This document shows, piece by piece, positions 1 to 7,860 of a stretch of DNA of 64,000 bases. The notes under the pieces are model-generated. The model worked only from the letters and a program-made list of their open reading frames with translations. It was not told the DNA's origin and did not search any database. Position numbers and translations under genes: made by a program. Position 1 is the stretch's first letter. Each line of letters begins with the position of its first letter. Origin of the DNA: Nocardioides sp. Soil797 (lineage in GTDB: Bacteria > Actinomycetota > Actinomycetes > Propionibacteriales > Nocardioidaceae); the NCBI GenBank assembly GCA_001429555.1, contig LMSR01000016.1, positions 251,384-315,383 of the forward strand. The letters run 5' to 3'.

Positions 1-348
1 ATCACCGCCGCCGGCGAGACGATCAAGGCCGCTGCCGCAGATGCACTCACCGCCGCCGGGGTGCCTCACCGCATCCAGTCCACCGGCACCATGTTCTCGG
101 TGTTCTTCCGTGACGGTGAGGTCCGCGACTTCGAGGATGCGAACGCACAGTCGCTGCCGTCGTACACCGCCTTCTTCCACGCCATGCTCGATGCCGGGGT
201 CTACCTGCCGCCCTCGGCCTACGAGACCTGGTTCCTGTCCAGCGCCCACGACGACCGTGCCGTGCAGACCGTCCTCGACGCACTGCCCGGTGCCGCCCGG
301 GCCGCGGCCACGGCCGACACCGGCCAGACCACCAAGGGAATGCGATGA
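1..348 (+). CDS. hemL: Glutamate-1-semialdehyde 2,1-aminomutase, C-terminal part (truncated by window edge)
   Basis: Only the last 115 codons are present; the frame is open from base 1. The enzyme is a PLP-dependent aminomutase that converts glutamate-1-semialdehyde to 5-aminolevulinate in the C5 haem pathway. The visible part carries the family's C-terminal pattern: GTMFSVFF, then VRDFEDA, SYTAFFHAMLDAGVYLPPSAYE and WFLSSAH. The PLP lysine lies outside the window. Its stop overlaps the next start by 4 nt (ATGA), so it heads or belongs to the operon running into the cytochrome c maturation genes, a sensible link because those proteins consume haem. Identification is by recalled family pattern. 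Confidence 0.93.
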   Translation: MTAAGETIKAAAADALTAAGVPHRIQSTGTMFSVFFRDGEVRDFEDANAQSLPSYTAFFHAMLDAGVYLPPSAYETWFLSSAHDDRAVQTVLDALPGAARAAATADTGQTTKGMR

Positions 349-1019
349 CCGAGAAGACCTCCGTGCACCTGCTCCGCCACGGTGAGGTGCACAACCCCGA
401 AGGTGTCCTCTACGGCCGGATGAACGGCTATCACCTCTCCGACCGCGGTCAGGAGATGGCGCGCGTGGTCGCCGAGGCGATCAAGTACCGTGACATCACC
501 CATCTGCGCGTCTCGCCGCTGGAGCGGGCCCAGGAGACCGCCCGCCCACTGGCCGAGGCGCGTGGGCTCGAGATCGTCACCGACGAGAGGGTCATCGAGT
601 CCGGCAACGTCTTCGAGGGAAAGCAGTTCGCCGGGCGCAACAACGCGCTCAAGAGCCCGTCGACGTGGCGCCACCTGTGGAACCCGATCAAGCCCTCCTG
701 GGGCGAGCCGTTCAAGGAGGTCGCCGCGCGCATGATGGCCGCGGTGTACGACGCCCGCGACGCCGCCCGCGGCCACGAGGCGGTGATCGTGTCCCACCAG
801 CTCCCGATCTGGACCACGCGCCTGTACGTCGAGAAGCGGTCCTACCTGCACGACCCGCGCAAGCGGCAGTGCACGCTGTGCTCCCTCACCTCCCTGAACT
901 TCGAGGACGACCGTCTGGTCTCGCTGACCTACTCCGAGCCCGCCGGCCACCTGATCCCGACCAAGGACAAGGCAGCACCGTTCTCCGCAGGAGACGCGCC
1001 CGAGGAGAAGCGGCCCTGA
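345..1019 (+). CDS. Histidine phosphatase (phosphoglycerate mutase-like) family protein
   Basis: A 224-residue protein with the family's RHGE motif at residues 11-14 (phosphorylated His12 expected), the SPLERAQETA segment near residue 57 and the second catalytic histidine in IVSHQLP at about residue 151. It is likely a cytosolic phosphatase; the substrate cannot be told from sequence. The ATG overlaps the hemL stop by 4 nt and the stop overlaps the following gene, so it is translationally coupled in the hemL-ccs operon. A gene of this family commonly sits before the thioredoxin-like and CcdA genes in actinobacteria. Family confidence is high, specific function low. Confidence 0.88.
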   Translation: MTEKTSVHLLRHGEVHNPEGVLYGRMNGYHLSDRGQEMARVVAEAIKYRDITHLRVSPLERAQETARPLAEARGLEIVTDERVIESGNVFEGKQFAGRNNALKSPSTWRHLWNPIKPSWGEPFKEVAARMMAAVYDARDAARGHEAVIVSHQLPIWTTRLYVEKRSYLHDPRKRQCTLCSLTSLNFEDDRLVSLTYSEPAGHLIPTKDKAAPFSAGDAPEEKRP

Positions 1020-1618
1020 CCATTCAGACCGCCTCGCTCACCCGCCGTACGATCGCGGCGGTCGCTGCTGCCTGCCTGCTCCTGCTCACCGGTTGCTCCT
1101 CGTTGGAGGGCACCGGTGACAAGGGCTACGTCTCGGGCAACGGCCAGATCACCCAGCTCAAGCCGGACGAGCGCACCTCGGCGATCAAGCTCAGCGGCAA
1201 GGACCTGGACGGCAAGGAACTCTCCTTGGCCGACTACCGCGGCAAGGTCGTCGTGGTCAACGTCTGGGGAGCCTGGTGCGTGGAGTGCCGCAAGGAGGCA
1301 CCCGACATCGTCGGTGTGGCCAATGACGTCGACCCCGACGACGTGGTCTTCGTCGGGCTCAACAACCGTGACCCGTCGCGCGACAACGCCAAGGGCTACG
1401 TGCGCACCTTCGACGTGCCGTTCCGCTCGATCTTCGACCCGTCTGCCAAGACCCTGCTCGCATTCCACGGCACGCTGACGCCCTACTCCACCCCCAGCAC
1501 CGTCATCATCGACCGCGAGGGCCGGGTCGCCGCGAGCGTGCTGGGCGTGATGCCGAGCAAGACCACGCTCACCGACCTGATCGACGAGGTCGTCGCCGAA
1601 GATGGCCCCGACACATGA
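1016..1618 (+). CDS. TlpA/ResA-like thioredoxin-fold lipoprotein, probably starting at a non-canonical CTG
   Basis: A 200-residue exported thiol-disulfide protein, expected to reduce apocytochrome c haem-binding cysteines outside the membrane. It has an N-terminal RR-containing signal peptide, a lipobox LLTGC with Cys27 as the lipid-modified residue, and a thioredoxin active site WCVEC (Cys88 and Cys91). No ATG, GTG or TTG exists in this frame close upstream of the signal peptide or inside it before the lipobox. The best start is CTG at 1016, with GAGGAGAAG at 1002-1010 as ribosome binding site and a CTGA 4-nt overlap with the upstream stop; ATT at 1022 is the alternative. It is followed by ccdA with an ATGA overlap. 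Confidence 0.85.
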   Translation: MTIQTASLTRRTIAAVAAACLLLLTGCSSLEGTGDKGYVSGNGQITQLKPDERTSAIKLSGKDLDGKELSLADYRGKVVVVNVWGAWCVECRKEAPDIVGVANDVDPDDVVFVGLNNRDPSRDNAKGYVRTFDVPFRSIFDPSAKTLLAFHGTLTPYSTPSTVIIDREGRVAASVLGVMPSKTTLTDLIDEVVAEDGPDT

Positions 1619-2364
1619 CGCAGTTCTTCCAGGACTCCGTGATGTCGGGGTCGTTGATCGTGGCGCTGCCGGTGGCCCTGCTGGCCGGGCTGGTCTCCTT
1701 CTTCTCGCCCTGCGTGATCCCGCTGCTGCCTGGCTACCTGTCCTATGCGACCGGCCTGTCGGGGGCTGACCTCGAGCACGCTCACCGCGGCCGCATGCTC
1801 GCCGGCTCCCTCCTGTTCGTGATCGGCTTCGGCAGCGTCTTCGTGGCGCTGGGCGCATTGTCGGGCTACTTCGGCGCCACTCTCCTCGCCCACGACCGCA
1901 CGATCACGGTCGTCCTGGGCTGTCTCGTGATCGTGCTCGGACTTGCCTTCATCGGCCTGATCCCGATGCTGCAGCGCGATGTACGGGTGCACAAGGTGCC
2001 CGCCGTCGGGCTGGCCGCCGCCCCGTTCCTCGGCTTCCTCTTCGGACTCGGCTGGACCCCCTGCATCGGCCCCACCCTCGGCGCCATCCTGACCCTCGGC
2101 ATCAACGAGGCCACGGTGGCGCGCAGCGCGGTCCTCTCGGCGGCGTACACCCTGGGCCTGGGTGTGCCGTTCGTGCTGGCCGGTCTCGCCTATCGCCGCG
2201 CCCTCGGCGCGTTCTCCTTCATCCGTCGCCACCAGGCATGGGTGACCCGTATCGGCGGTGCCATGCTGGTGCTGATCGGCGTGCTGCTGGTCACCGGATG
2301 GTGGGACTGGATCGTCAACTGGATGCAGGTTCGCTTCATCCTCGGATTCGAGACGAGTGTCTGA
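1615..2364 (+). CDS. ccdA: Cytochrome c biogenesis protein CcdA (thiol-disulfide electron carrier across the membrane)
   Basis: A 249-residue integral membrane protein of the CcdA/DsbD-beta family that passes reducing equivalents from cytoplasmic thioredoxin to the extracytoplasmic TlpA-like protein. About six hydrophobic segments are visible. The two redox cysteines sit in the expected helices: Cys33 in FFSPCVIPLLPGYLSY and Cys150 in GWTPCIGPTLG. The ATG overlaps the preceding stop by 4 nt and the stop shares one base with the resB start (TGATG), so tlpA-like, ccdA, resB and ccsB form one coupled system II cytochrome c maturation operon. Confidence 0.94.
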   Translation: MTQFFQDSVMSGSLIVALPVALLAGLVSFFSPCVIPLLPGYLSYATGLSGADLEHAHRGRMLAGSLLFVIGFGSVFVALGALSGYFGATLLAHDRTITVVLGCLVIVLGLAFIGLIPMLQRDVRVHKVPAVGLAAAPFLGFLFGLGWTPCIGPTLGAILTLGINEATVARSAVLSAAYTLGLGVPFVLAGLAYRRALGAFSFIRRHQAWVTRIGGAMLVLIGVLLVTGWWDWIVNWMQVRFILGFETSV

Positions 2365-3902
2365 TGGCTGCCCCTGACCTCAACATCCGCGAGCTGCTGC
2401 GCTGGACCTGGCGCCAGCTCACCTCGATGCGTACGGCGCTGATCCTGCTGCTGATGCTGGCCCTGGGCGCGATCCCCGGATCGGTGATCCCGCAGGACGA
2501 CATCGACGCCTTCAAGGCCTCGCAGTGGCGTGACCAGCACCCCAAGCTGACACCGATCTACGAGAAGCTCGGGCTCTTCTCGGTCTTCGACTCGGTGTGG
2601 TTCGCCGCGATCTACCTGCTGCTGGTGCTCTCCCTGGTCGGCTGCATCCTGCCCCGAACGCTCGTCTACTGGCGCGGACTGCGGGCTGCCCCACCCAAGG
2701 CGCCGCGCAACCTGACCCGCCTCCCGGACAGTACGTCGTACGCCACGGGGGAGTCGGCCGACGACGTCCTGGCCCGCGCGCAGCAGGTGCTGAAGAAGCG
2801 GCGCTACCGTCTCGTCACCGACGAGTCAGGTGTGATCTCTGCCGAGCGCGGCAAGCTCCGCGAGGCCGGAAACCTGCTGTTCCACATCTCCGTGCTGGTG
2901 GTGCTCGCCGGTTTCGCGATGGGGTCGCTGTTCGGCTACAAGGGCGGCGTGATCGTCTGGCAGGACGGCGGCTTCTCGAACAACCTCACCCAGTACGACG
3001 ACTTCGTGCCCGGAAGCCTGATGCAGGCGGAGGACATGGAGCCGTTCTCCTTCCAGCTCGAAGACTTCGACATCAACTGGTTGCTCAAGGGCCCCCGCAA
3101 GGGCATGGCGCAGAAGTTCGTCGCGCACCTGAAGTACCAGGAGACACCCGACGGCGAGGAGAAGGAGTATGACCTCCGGGTCAACCACCCGCTCTCCATC
3201 GGTGACACCGACCTCTTCCTGATCGGCCACGGATACGCGCCCTCGATCACCATCCGCGACGGCAACGGCGACATCGCTCGCTCCGGCCCGGTGATCTTCC
3301 TGCCCGAGGACCAGGCGACCTTCCGCTCCTTCGGCGTGGTCAACGCGCCGGATGCCCGTCCGAAGCAGATCGGGCTCGAGGGGCTGCTCTACCCGACGTA
3401 CGCGAATGTCGACGGCAACCCGGTCTCGGTGCTGGGCGACGACCGCAACCCGCGCCTGTCGATGCTCGCCTACGTCGGGAACCTGGGCATGGACTCCGGC
3501 GACCCGCAGTCGATCTACACGATGGACAAGTCGCGGATGACCCAGCTGACCAAGAAGGACGGCTCGATGTTCCGCGTCGACCTGTTCCCGGGCGAGACCA
3601 AGAAGCTGCCGAACGGCGCCGGATCGGTGACCTTCGACGGCATCCGTCCGTGGGTGCGGATCCAGATCAGCAAGACCCCGGGCACCAAGGTCGCGTTGAC
3701 GGGGGTCATCCTTGGGCTGGTGGGCCTGCTCGGGTCGCTGTTCATCAAGCCCCGCCGGGTCTGGGTGCGAACCCGCCGCGAGGACGACGAGACCTTGGTC
3801 GAGATCGCGGCCCTGGACCGGTCGGGGGGTGGTGAGGTCGAGACCGAGCTCGCCGAGATTGTTGCGTTGCTCCGAGCGAGCGACGCGCGTGAGGAGACAT
3901 AA
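2364..3902 (+). CDS. resB: Cytochrome c biogenesis protein ResB (Ccs1)
   Basis: A 512-residue membrane protein, one half of the system II haem export and ligation complex. Start ATG at 2364 is chosen because it overlaps the ccdA stop by one base and gives the normal ResB N-terminus (RELLRWTWRQLTSMRTALILL). Membrane segments are visible near residues 25-45, 75-95 and 170-190, followed by a large extracytoplasmic domain and a last membrane helix near residue 455. An acidic tail of about 40 residues follows. It pairs with CcsB, encoded directly downstream with no gap. Confidence 0.93.
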   Translation: MAAPDLNIRELLRWTWRQLTSMRTALILLLMLALGAIPGSVIPQDDIDAFKASQWRDQHPKLTPIYEKLGLFSVFDSVWFAAIYLLLVLSLVGCILPRTLVYWRGLRAAPPKAPRNLTRLPDSTSYATGESADDVLARAQQVLKKRRYRLVTDESGVISAERGKLREAGNLLFHISVLVVLAGFAMGSLFGYKGGVIVWQDGGFSNNLTQYDDFVPGSLMQAEDMEPFSFQLEDFDINWLLKGPRKGMAQKFVAHLKYQETPDGEEKEYDLRVNHPLSIGDTDLFLIGHGYAPSITIRDGNGDIARSGPVIFLPEDQATFRSFGVVNAPDARPKQIGLEGLLYPTYANVDGNPVSVLGDDRNPRLSMLAYVGNLGMDSGDPQSIYTMDKSRMTQLTKKDGSMFRVDLFPGETKKLPNGAGSVTFDGIRPWVRIQISKTPGTKVALTGVILGLVGLLGSLFIKPRRVWVRTRREDDETLVEIAALDRSGGGEVETELAEIVALLRASDAREET

Positions 3903-4853
3903 GTGAGCAACACCCAGTGGGAGAGCCTCAGCGTCCAGGCGGTTGCCGTCGTGGCGGTGGTCTACTTCCTTGCCCTGCTGGCACACCTGATCGAGTGGGC
4001 CGCGCTGCGCAAGCTGCCCAACGATGCCCCGATCGATGCCCGCACCCGCACCTTCGGTCGCTTCGGCTTCCTGCTGACGGTGATCGGTGCCTGTGTGCAC
4101 CTGGTCGGCCTGGTCGGGCGTGGCATGGCCGCGGACCCGAACCGGGTGCCGTGGGGCAACATGTACGAGTTCGTGCTCAGTGGCACCTTCATGGTGGTGC
4201 TGATCTTCCTGCTGCTCCGCTCGAAGTTCCACCTGCAGTGGTTGGCGCCAGTGGTGGTCGGCTTCGTGCTGGTCATCCTGATGGTCTCCCAGCTCACCCT
4301 CTACGAAGAGGTCGTGCCGCTGACCGAGGCCCTCTCCTCGCCGTGGTTGGTGATCCACGTGGTGTCGGCGGTGATCGCGACGGGAGCGTTCACGATCGGC
4401 GCGATGCTCTCGGTGCTCTACCTGGTCAAGGCCCGCTCCGGTGACCGGACCACAGGATTCATCGGCCGGATGCCCGCCCCCGAGGTGCTCGACCGGGTGG
4501 CCTACCGGGTGCACGCCTTCGCGTTCCCGGTGTGGACCTTCGCGGTGCTGATCACCGGGCCGATCTGGGCACACTACGCGTGGTCGCGCTACTGGGGCTG
4601 GGACGCCAAGGAGGTCTGGGCGTTCATCACCTGGGTCGTCTACGCCGCCTACCTCCACGCCCGCGCGACGGCCGGCTGGAAGGGCCGCAACGCCGCGATC
4701 GTGGCGCTCGTCGGTGTGGCCACCCTGTGGTTCAACTTCATCGGCATCAACTACTTCTTCGGTGGCAGCTCGCAGCACTCGTACGCCGCCCCGGCGGTGG
4801 TGTCGGTGTCGGGTGACTCGGCCGCCGTTCCACTTTCACCGGGTACCCGGTGA
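3903..4853 (+). CDS. ccsB: Cytochrome c biogenesis protein CcsB/CcsA (haem handling subunit)
   Basis: A 316-residue polytopic membrane protein, partner of ResB in covalent attachment of haem to c-type cytochromes. The tryptophan-rich WWD-type signature is present: HYAWSRYWGWDAKEVWAF followed by ITW, near residues 220-245, with flanking histidines expected to ligand haem. GTG at 3903 directly follows the resB stop. The last 20 or so residues (from about SYAAPAVVSV) are not conserved family sequence, and the stop codon lies inside a 22-nt perfect palindrome (4834-4855), so this palindrome has shaped the C-terminus. Confidence 0.93.
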   Translation: MSNTQWESLSVQAVAVVAVVYFLALLAHLIEWAALRKLPNDAPIDARTRTFGRFGFLLTVIGACVHLVGLVGRGMAADPNRVPWGNMYEFVLSGTFMVVLIFLLLRSKFHLQWLAPVVVGFVLVILMVSQLTLYEEVVPLTEALSSPWLVIHVVSAVIATGAFTIGAMLSVLYLVKARSGDRTTGFIGRMPAPEVLDRVAYRVHAFAFPVWTFAVLITGPIWAHYAWSRYWGWDAKEVWAFITWVVYAAYLHARATAGWKGRNAAIVALVGVATLWFNFIGINYFFGGSSQHSYAAPAVVSVSGDSAAVPLSPGTR

Positions 4854-4918
4854 AACAGGCACCTCCCGGCTGAAATTTCGGCCGGGAGGTGGACATTTCC
4901 CCGGGTACCCGGGGAAAT
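4834..4918. terminator. Three stacked palindromes between convergent genes
   Basis: Three inverted repeats follow one another. The first, 4834-4855, is a perfect 22-nt palindrome centred on GGGTACCC. The second, 4860-4891, has 11-bp perfect arms (CACCTCCCGGC at 4860-4870) around TGAAATTTCG. The third, 4895-4918, is a perfect 24-nt palindrome centred on CCGGGTACCCGG. The outer two are related in sequence, so the whole block is nearly one large palindrome. It sits between ccsB (+) and the small gene on the minus strand and would end transcripts from both sides; no T-run follows. Confidence 0.75.
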
Positions 4919-4934
4919 GGCGAGGCCAGAGGGA

Positions 4935-5156
4935 CTACTTGTCCGGGTCGCCCTTCCGGGGCTTCCGGTTCAGGTCGCGCAGGAAGTCGGGGTCGTCGTC
5001 GGGGCCGAGTGGACCACTCGGACGACGGTCGCGCGGGCGCTTGGGAGCCGGCTTCCTGGAGCCGCGCCGGAAGATGGCGCCACGGCTCTCGACGAGCCAG
5101 ACGACGAGGTAGATCGCCACTGCAATCAGCAGGATGGCGAGGATGAACTTGCCCAC
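4935..5156 (-). CDS. Small single-pass membrane protein of unknown function
   Basis: A 73-residue protein: an N-terminal hydrophobic helix (FILAILLIAVAIYLVVWLV, residues 4-22) followed by a basic, proline-rich tail with the charged end DPDFLRDLNRKPRKGD. The helix then positive tail suggests an inner-membrane protein with a cytoplasmic C-terminus. The GTG start at 5156 lies 6 nt after a TATCCT box (5163-5168 read on the minus strand), so the mRNA is probably leaderless. It is divergent from the DUF4229 gene. Function not recognised; coding is likely from placement, start context and codon use. Confidence 0.7.
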   Translation of the reverse strand: MGKFILAILLIAVAIYLVVWLVESRGAIFRRGSRKPAPKRPRDRRPSGPLGPDDDPDFLRDLNRKPRKGDPDK

Positions 5157-5162
5157 CCCTCA

Positions 5163-5194
5163 AGGATAGTCCGACTTCCCTCACAAACTAGGGT
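5163..5194. promoter_or_regulatory. Divergent leaderless promoters
   Basis: A minus-strand -10 box TATCCT (5168-5163) lies 6 nt before the GTG at 5156. A plus-strand -10 box TAGGGT (5189-5194) lies 7 nt before the GTG at 5202. Both distances would place the transcription start on or next to the start codon. No convincing -35 boxes are visible, which is usual for actinobacterial promoters. Confidence 0.5.
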
Positions 5195-5201
5195 GTGGGG
5201 T

Positions 5202-5465
5202 GTGAAGGAATTCGCTGTCTACACCCTGATGCGCGTCGTGCTGTTCCTCGGCGCACTCGGAATCACCGTCGGCATCTGGGCCGCGTTCGCCGACGGATCG
5301 GTCCAGATGATCTGGGCGGTGGTGATTGCGTTCCTGGTCTCCGGGGTGGCCTCCCTCTTCCTGCTGAACCCGCAGCGCGAGCGGTTCGCCCGCGTCGTAC
5401 AGGACAAGGCGGAGACGGCCACTGCGAAGTTCGACGAGGTCAAGGCGCGCGAGGACGAGGAGTGA
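5202..5465 (+). CDS. DUF4229 domain-containing small membrane protein
   Basis: An 87-residue protein with two hydrophobic helices ([18 protein letters not shown], and [19 protein letters not shown]) followed by a charged, probably helical cytoplasmic tail with the LNPQRERFA segment typical of DUF4229. GTG at 5202 is preferred over GTG at 5193 because it matches the family N-terminus ([10 protein letters not shown]) and sits 7 nt from a TAGGGT box. Its stop overlaps the start of the cysteine desulfhydrase gene by 4 nt (GTGA). Function unknown. Confidence 0.8.
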   Translation: MKEFAVYTLMRVVLFLGALGITVGIWAAFADGSVQMIWAVVIAFLVSGVASLFLLNPQRERFARVVQDKAETATAKFDEVKAREDEE

Positions 5466-6583
5466 GCTCCTTCGAGTCACGCGATGAGGGGTGCTGCCGG
5501 GTCAGCACCCGCGTCGACGCCGGCGAACGGTCGTGGCTCGACGAGGCAATCCGGCTGGTCGAGGCCGACGCGAACCGGTCGGCCGACACCCACCTCCACG
5601 TCTTCCCGTTGCCGCCCGAGTGGGGGATCGACCTGTATCTCAAGGACGAGTCCGTCCACCCCACGGGCTCGTTGAAGCACCGCTTGGCGCGTTCCCTGTT
5701 CCTCTACGCGCTGTGCAACGGCTGGATCGGGCCGGAGACCACGATCATCGAGGCCTCCTCCGGCTCCACGGCCGTCTCCGAGGCCTACTTCGCCCGTCTG
5801 CTCGGGCTGCGCTTCGTCGCGGTGATGCCGCGCTCCACCTCTCCGGAGAAGATCGCGCTGATCGAGTTCCAGGGCGGACAGTGCCACCTTGTCGACGACC
5901 CCTCGGCGATCTACGAGGAGTCGCGCCGGTTGGCTGCGGAGACCCGTGGGCACTACATGGACCAGTTCACCTACGCCGAGCGGGCCACCGACTGGCGCGG
6001 CAACAACAACATCGCGGAATCGATCTTCGGCCAGATGGCCCACGAGCGCCACCCGGTGCCCAGTTGGGTGGTCGTCGGGGCCGGCACCGGCGGCACCTCC
6101 GCCACGATCGGCCGCTTCGTGCGCTACCGCCGCCTGGCCACTCGCCTGTGCGTCGTCGACCCCGAGAACTCCGCGTTCTTCGCCGGATGGGCAGATGACG
6201 ACCCGTCGGCCAGCGGGGCCGGGTCCCGCATCGAAGGCATCGGCCGACCCCGTGTCGAGCCGTCGTTCCTGCCCGGCGTCGTGGACAGCATGATCCAGGT
6301 GCCCGATGCAGCCTCGATCGCCGCTGCGCGCTGGTGCTCCCAGGTCACCGGCCGCCTCGTGGGAGGCTCCACCGGTACGGCGTTGTGGGGTGCCCTGCAC
6401 CAGATCGTCGACATGCGTGATCACGGTGAGGACGGCTCGGTCGTCACGCTGCTGTGCGACGGTGGCGAACGGTATGCCCAGACCTACTACTCCGACGAGT
6501 GGCTCGAGGCGCAGGGCATCGACATCACGCCGTACGCGCGCATGCTCGAGCAGTTCCGCGACACCGGCACCCTCACCCCCTGA
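5462..6583 (+). CDS. cds1: PLP-dependent L-cysteine desulfhydrase, Cds1 type
   Basis: A 373-residue fold-type II PLP enzyme of the cysteine synthase/cystathionine beta-synthase superfamily. It closely matches my memory of Mycobacterium tuberculosis Cds1 (Rv3684), which breaks cysteine to pyruvate, sulfide and ammonia. Visible signatures are [20 protein letters not shown] (PLP lysine in GSLKHR), [27 protein letters not shown], the phosphate loop [14 protein letters not shown] and the end [14 protein letters not shown] at 5462 overlaps the upstream stop by 4 nt. The N-terminus contains two adjacent cysteine codons within an 8-bp inverted repeat (5489-5510). The stop is immediately followed by the 22-nt repeat array. 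Confidence 0.87.
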   Translation: MSSFESRDEGCCRVSTRVDAGERSWLDEAIRLVEADANRSADTHLHVFPLPPEWGIDLYLKDESVHPTGSLKHRLARSLFLYALCNGWIGPETTIIEASSGSTAVSEAYFARLLGLRFVAVMPRSTSPEKIALIEFQGGQCHLVDDPSAIYEESRRLAAETRGHYMDQFTYAERATDWRGNNNIAESIFGQMAHERHPVPSWVVVGAGTGGTSATIGRFVRYRRLATRLCVVDPENSAFFAGWADDDPSASGAGSRIEGIGRPRVEPSFLPGVVDSMIQVPDAASIAAARWCSQVTGRLVGGSTGTALWGALHQIVDMRDHGEDGSVVTLLCDGGERYAQTYYSDEWLEAQGIDITPYARMLEQFRDTGTLTP

Positions 6584-6784
6584 CGACCCGGCAATTCTTG
6601 CTGCGCGAACCTGCACTCGTTGCTGCGCGAGCCGACAATTCTTGATGGGCCACCTTGCAGTTCTTGAGCCACTCCGCGCAAGAATCGCAAGTTCGAGCAT
6701 CAATCAATGCCAGTTGGCGCAACAACAAGTGCAGGTTCGCGCAGCAACAAGTGCAAGGTCGCGCAACAACGAACGCCAGTTCGT
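6583..6784. repeat. Nine-unit 22-nt repeat array: four inverted plus five direct copies
   Basis: The gap between two convergent genes is filled by nine imperfect 22-nt units in strict register. Four units in reverse orientation lie at 6583-6604, 6605-6626, 6627-6648 and 6649-6670. Then comes a 4-nt centre (6671-6674), then five direct units at 6675-6696, 6697-6718, 6719-6740, 6741-6762 and 6763-6784. The direct consensus begins GCANCAANAATTGCCAG and ends TCGC. The array starts on the last base of one stop codon and ends on the other gene's stop. Because the halves are inverted it could fold as one long hairpin. Related units occur at 63159-63224. Confidence 0.88.
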
Positions 6785-7650
6785 CAGGCGCCGGGGGATG
6801 TACGCCGGGTGCCGTCCTCGCGGGTGCCGTCATCGGCGTAGGTGATGTTGTCGAAGTCGACCGTCCGCTTGGCATTGGCGATCGCGGTCATCACGGTGGT
6901 GCCGATCGGGCCGCGGCGGTCGAAGATCGTGGCGGTGCCCACCGAGATGCCGTCGTGTTTGACGTGGTCGAGAGCGGACAGTCCGACCTGTACGCCGACA
7001 GGCAGGCGCGAGAGCGTCACCGTGATGTCGGTGTTGATGTGCTCCACTCCCCGGGAGCCCCAGTTGGTCACCATGGTGGTGGCATCGGCGATGCTCGCCA
7101 CCGTGGTGAACGGGGTGGCCGGCTCGCCGTCGACGGCGGGTACGCCGGTCTGCCAGGTGGTCTTGCGGGAGGCGTTCTGGTGTTGCGCGAAGTCCTGCGA
7201 CCAACCGATCGAGCTGTGGAACCACGGCACGTGCGGTTCGCTGCCCTCGGGTGCCAGGTCGAGCGGTGGCGGCACCGGGCGCTCCGCATCGGAGGGTGAC
7301 CACACGTCACCGGACGGGTTGGCGCTGGTCGAGAGAAACAGGGTGCTGGCCCTGGCCACCCGCTCGCCGTCCTGGATCATGGAGACGTCGATCAGGCAGA
7401 TGCGAGGGCCTTCGCGGACCACCTCGGCAGTGAACGTGCTCGGCACCATGGCGGCCGGCCGGAACAGGTCGACTGTGTAGCGGGCCGGCTGCAGGTCGTC
7501 ACGACCCAGGTCTGACAGAGCGCGTTCCGCCGTCAAGGAGAGCCCGGCGCTGATCGCCACGCCGTGCATGTTGTTCTCACCCCACAGGCTGCGCGCCAGT
7601 GGCTCCGGGACGAGGGTGTCGCCCTCCCGCTTGTAGAACGCCAGTCCCAT
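6784..7650 (-). CDS. Acyl-CoA thioesterase-like (double hotdog) protein
   Basis: A 288-residue protein resembling the thioesterase-like superfamily (TesB type, two hotdog domains), which hydrolyses acyl-CoA thioesters in the cytoplasm. The N-terminal hotdog shows NNMHGVAISAGLSLTAERAL near residues 26-45 and RYTVDLFRPA near 58-67; the second domain contains TTMVTNWGSRGVEHINTDIT. ATG at 7650 is chosen because GAGGAG lies 7-8 nt upstream on the minus strand; the longer open frame upstream lacks this. The acyl substrate is not identifiable. It is convergent with cds1 across the 22-nt repeat array. Confidence 0.75.
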   Translation of the reverse strand: MGLAFYKREGDTLVPEPLARSLWGENNMHGVAISAGLSLTAERALSDLGRDDLQPARYTVDLFRPAAMVPSTFTAEVVREGPRICLIDVSMIQDGERVARASTLFLSTSANPSGDVWSPSDAERPVPPPLDLAPEGSEPHVPWFHSSIGWSQDFAQHQNASRKTTWQTGVPAVDGEPATPFTTVASIADATTMVTNWGSRGVEHINTDITVTLSRLPVGVQVGLSALDHVKHDGISVGTATIFDRRGPIGTTVMTAIANAKRTVDFDNITYADDGTREDGTRRTSPGA

Positions 7651-7713
7651 GTCAGCTCCTCGATGTTTGCAGTCACCACGAATCCAACCAGACGTCGGCG
7701 TGGTGTTGAGGCG

Positions 7714-7719
7714 TAGGCT
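7714..7719 (+). promoter_or_regulatory. Leaderless -10 box TAGGCT
   Basis: TAGGCT ends 6 nt before the ATG at 7726, so the mRNA of the small gene probably starts at its ATG; no ribosome binding site is present. Confidence 0.5.
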
Positions 7720-7725
7720 GGCGGC

Positions 7726-7860
7726 ATGTGGTTCCTCATCATCGTCGCCGTGATCGTGGCCGGGTTCGTCGCCTGGAAGATGCGGGCGCCAATCCTGGCC
7801 AAGATCCTCGGTCAACCTCAATCGCGCATCGACCGTCAGCTCAACCGCCGCAAGCGGTAG
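7726..7860 (+). CDS. 44-residue membrane-anchored small protein
   Basis: An ATG-started frame of 44 codons: a hydrophobic helix at residues 3-16 (FLIIVAVIVAGFVAW) followed by a basic tail (Q-S-R-I-D-R-Q-L-N-R-R-K-R). Its stop directly abuts the menA stop on the other strand (TAG then TCA, no gap). The leaderless-type -10 box 6 nt upstream and the classic helix plus basic tail make it a credible gene despite its size. Function unknown. Confidence 0.6.
   Translation: MWFLIIVAVIVAGFVAWKMRAPILAKILGQPQSRIDRQLNRRKR

Noticed and set aside
2826..4778. A 650-codon minus-strand open frame
   Set aside because: It is antisense to resB and ccsB, rich in His, Arg, Glu and Gln in the way typical of GC-rich antisense shadows, and has no family features.
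6583..6784. CRISPR array
   Set aside because: Units are contiguous 22-mers without unique spacers, they switch orientation mid-array, and there are no cas genes.
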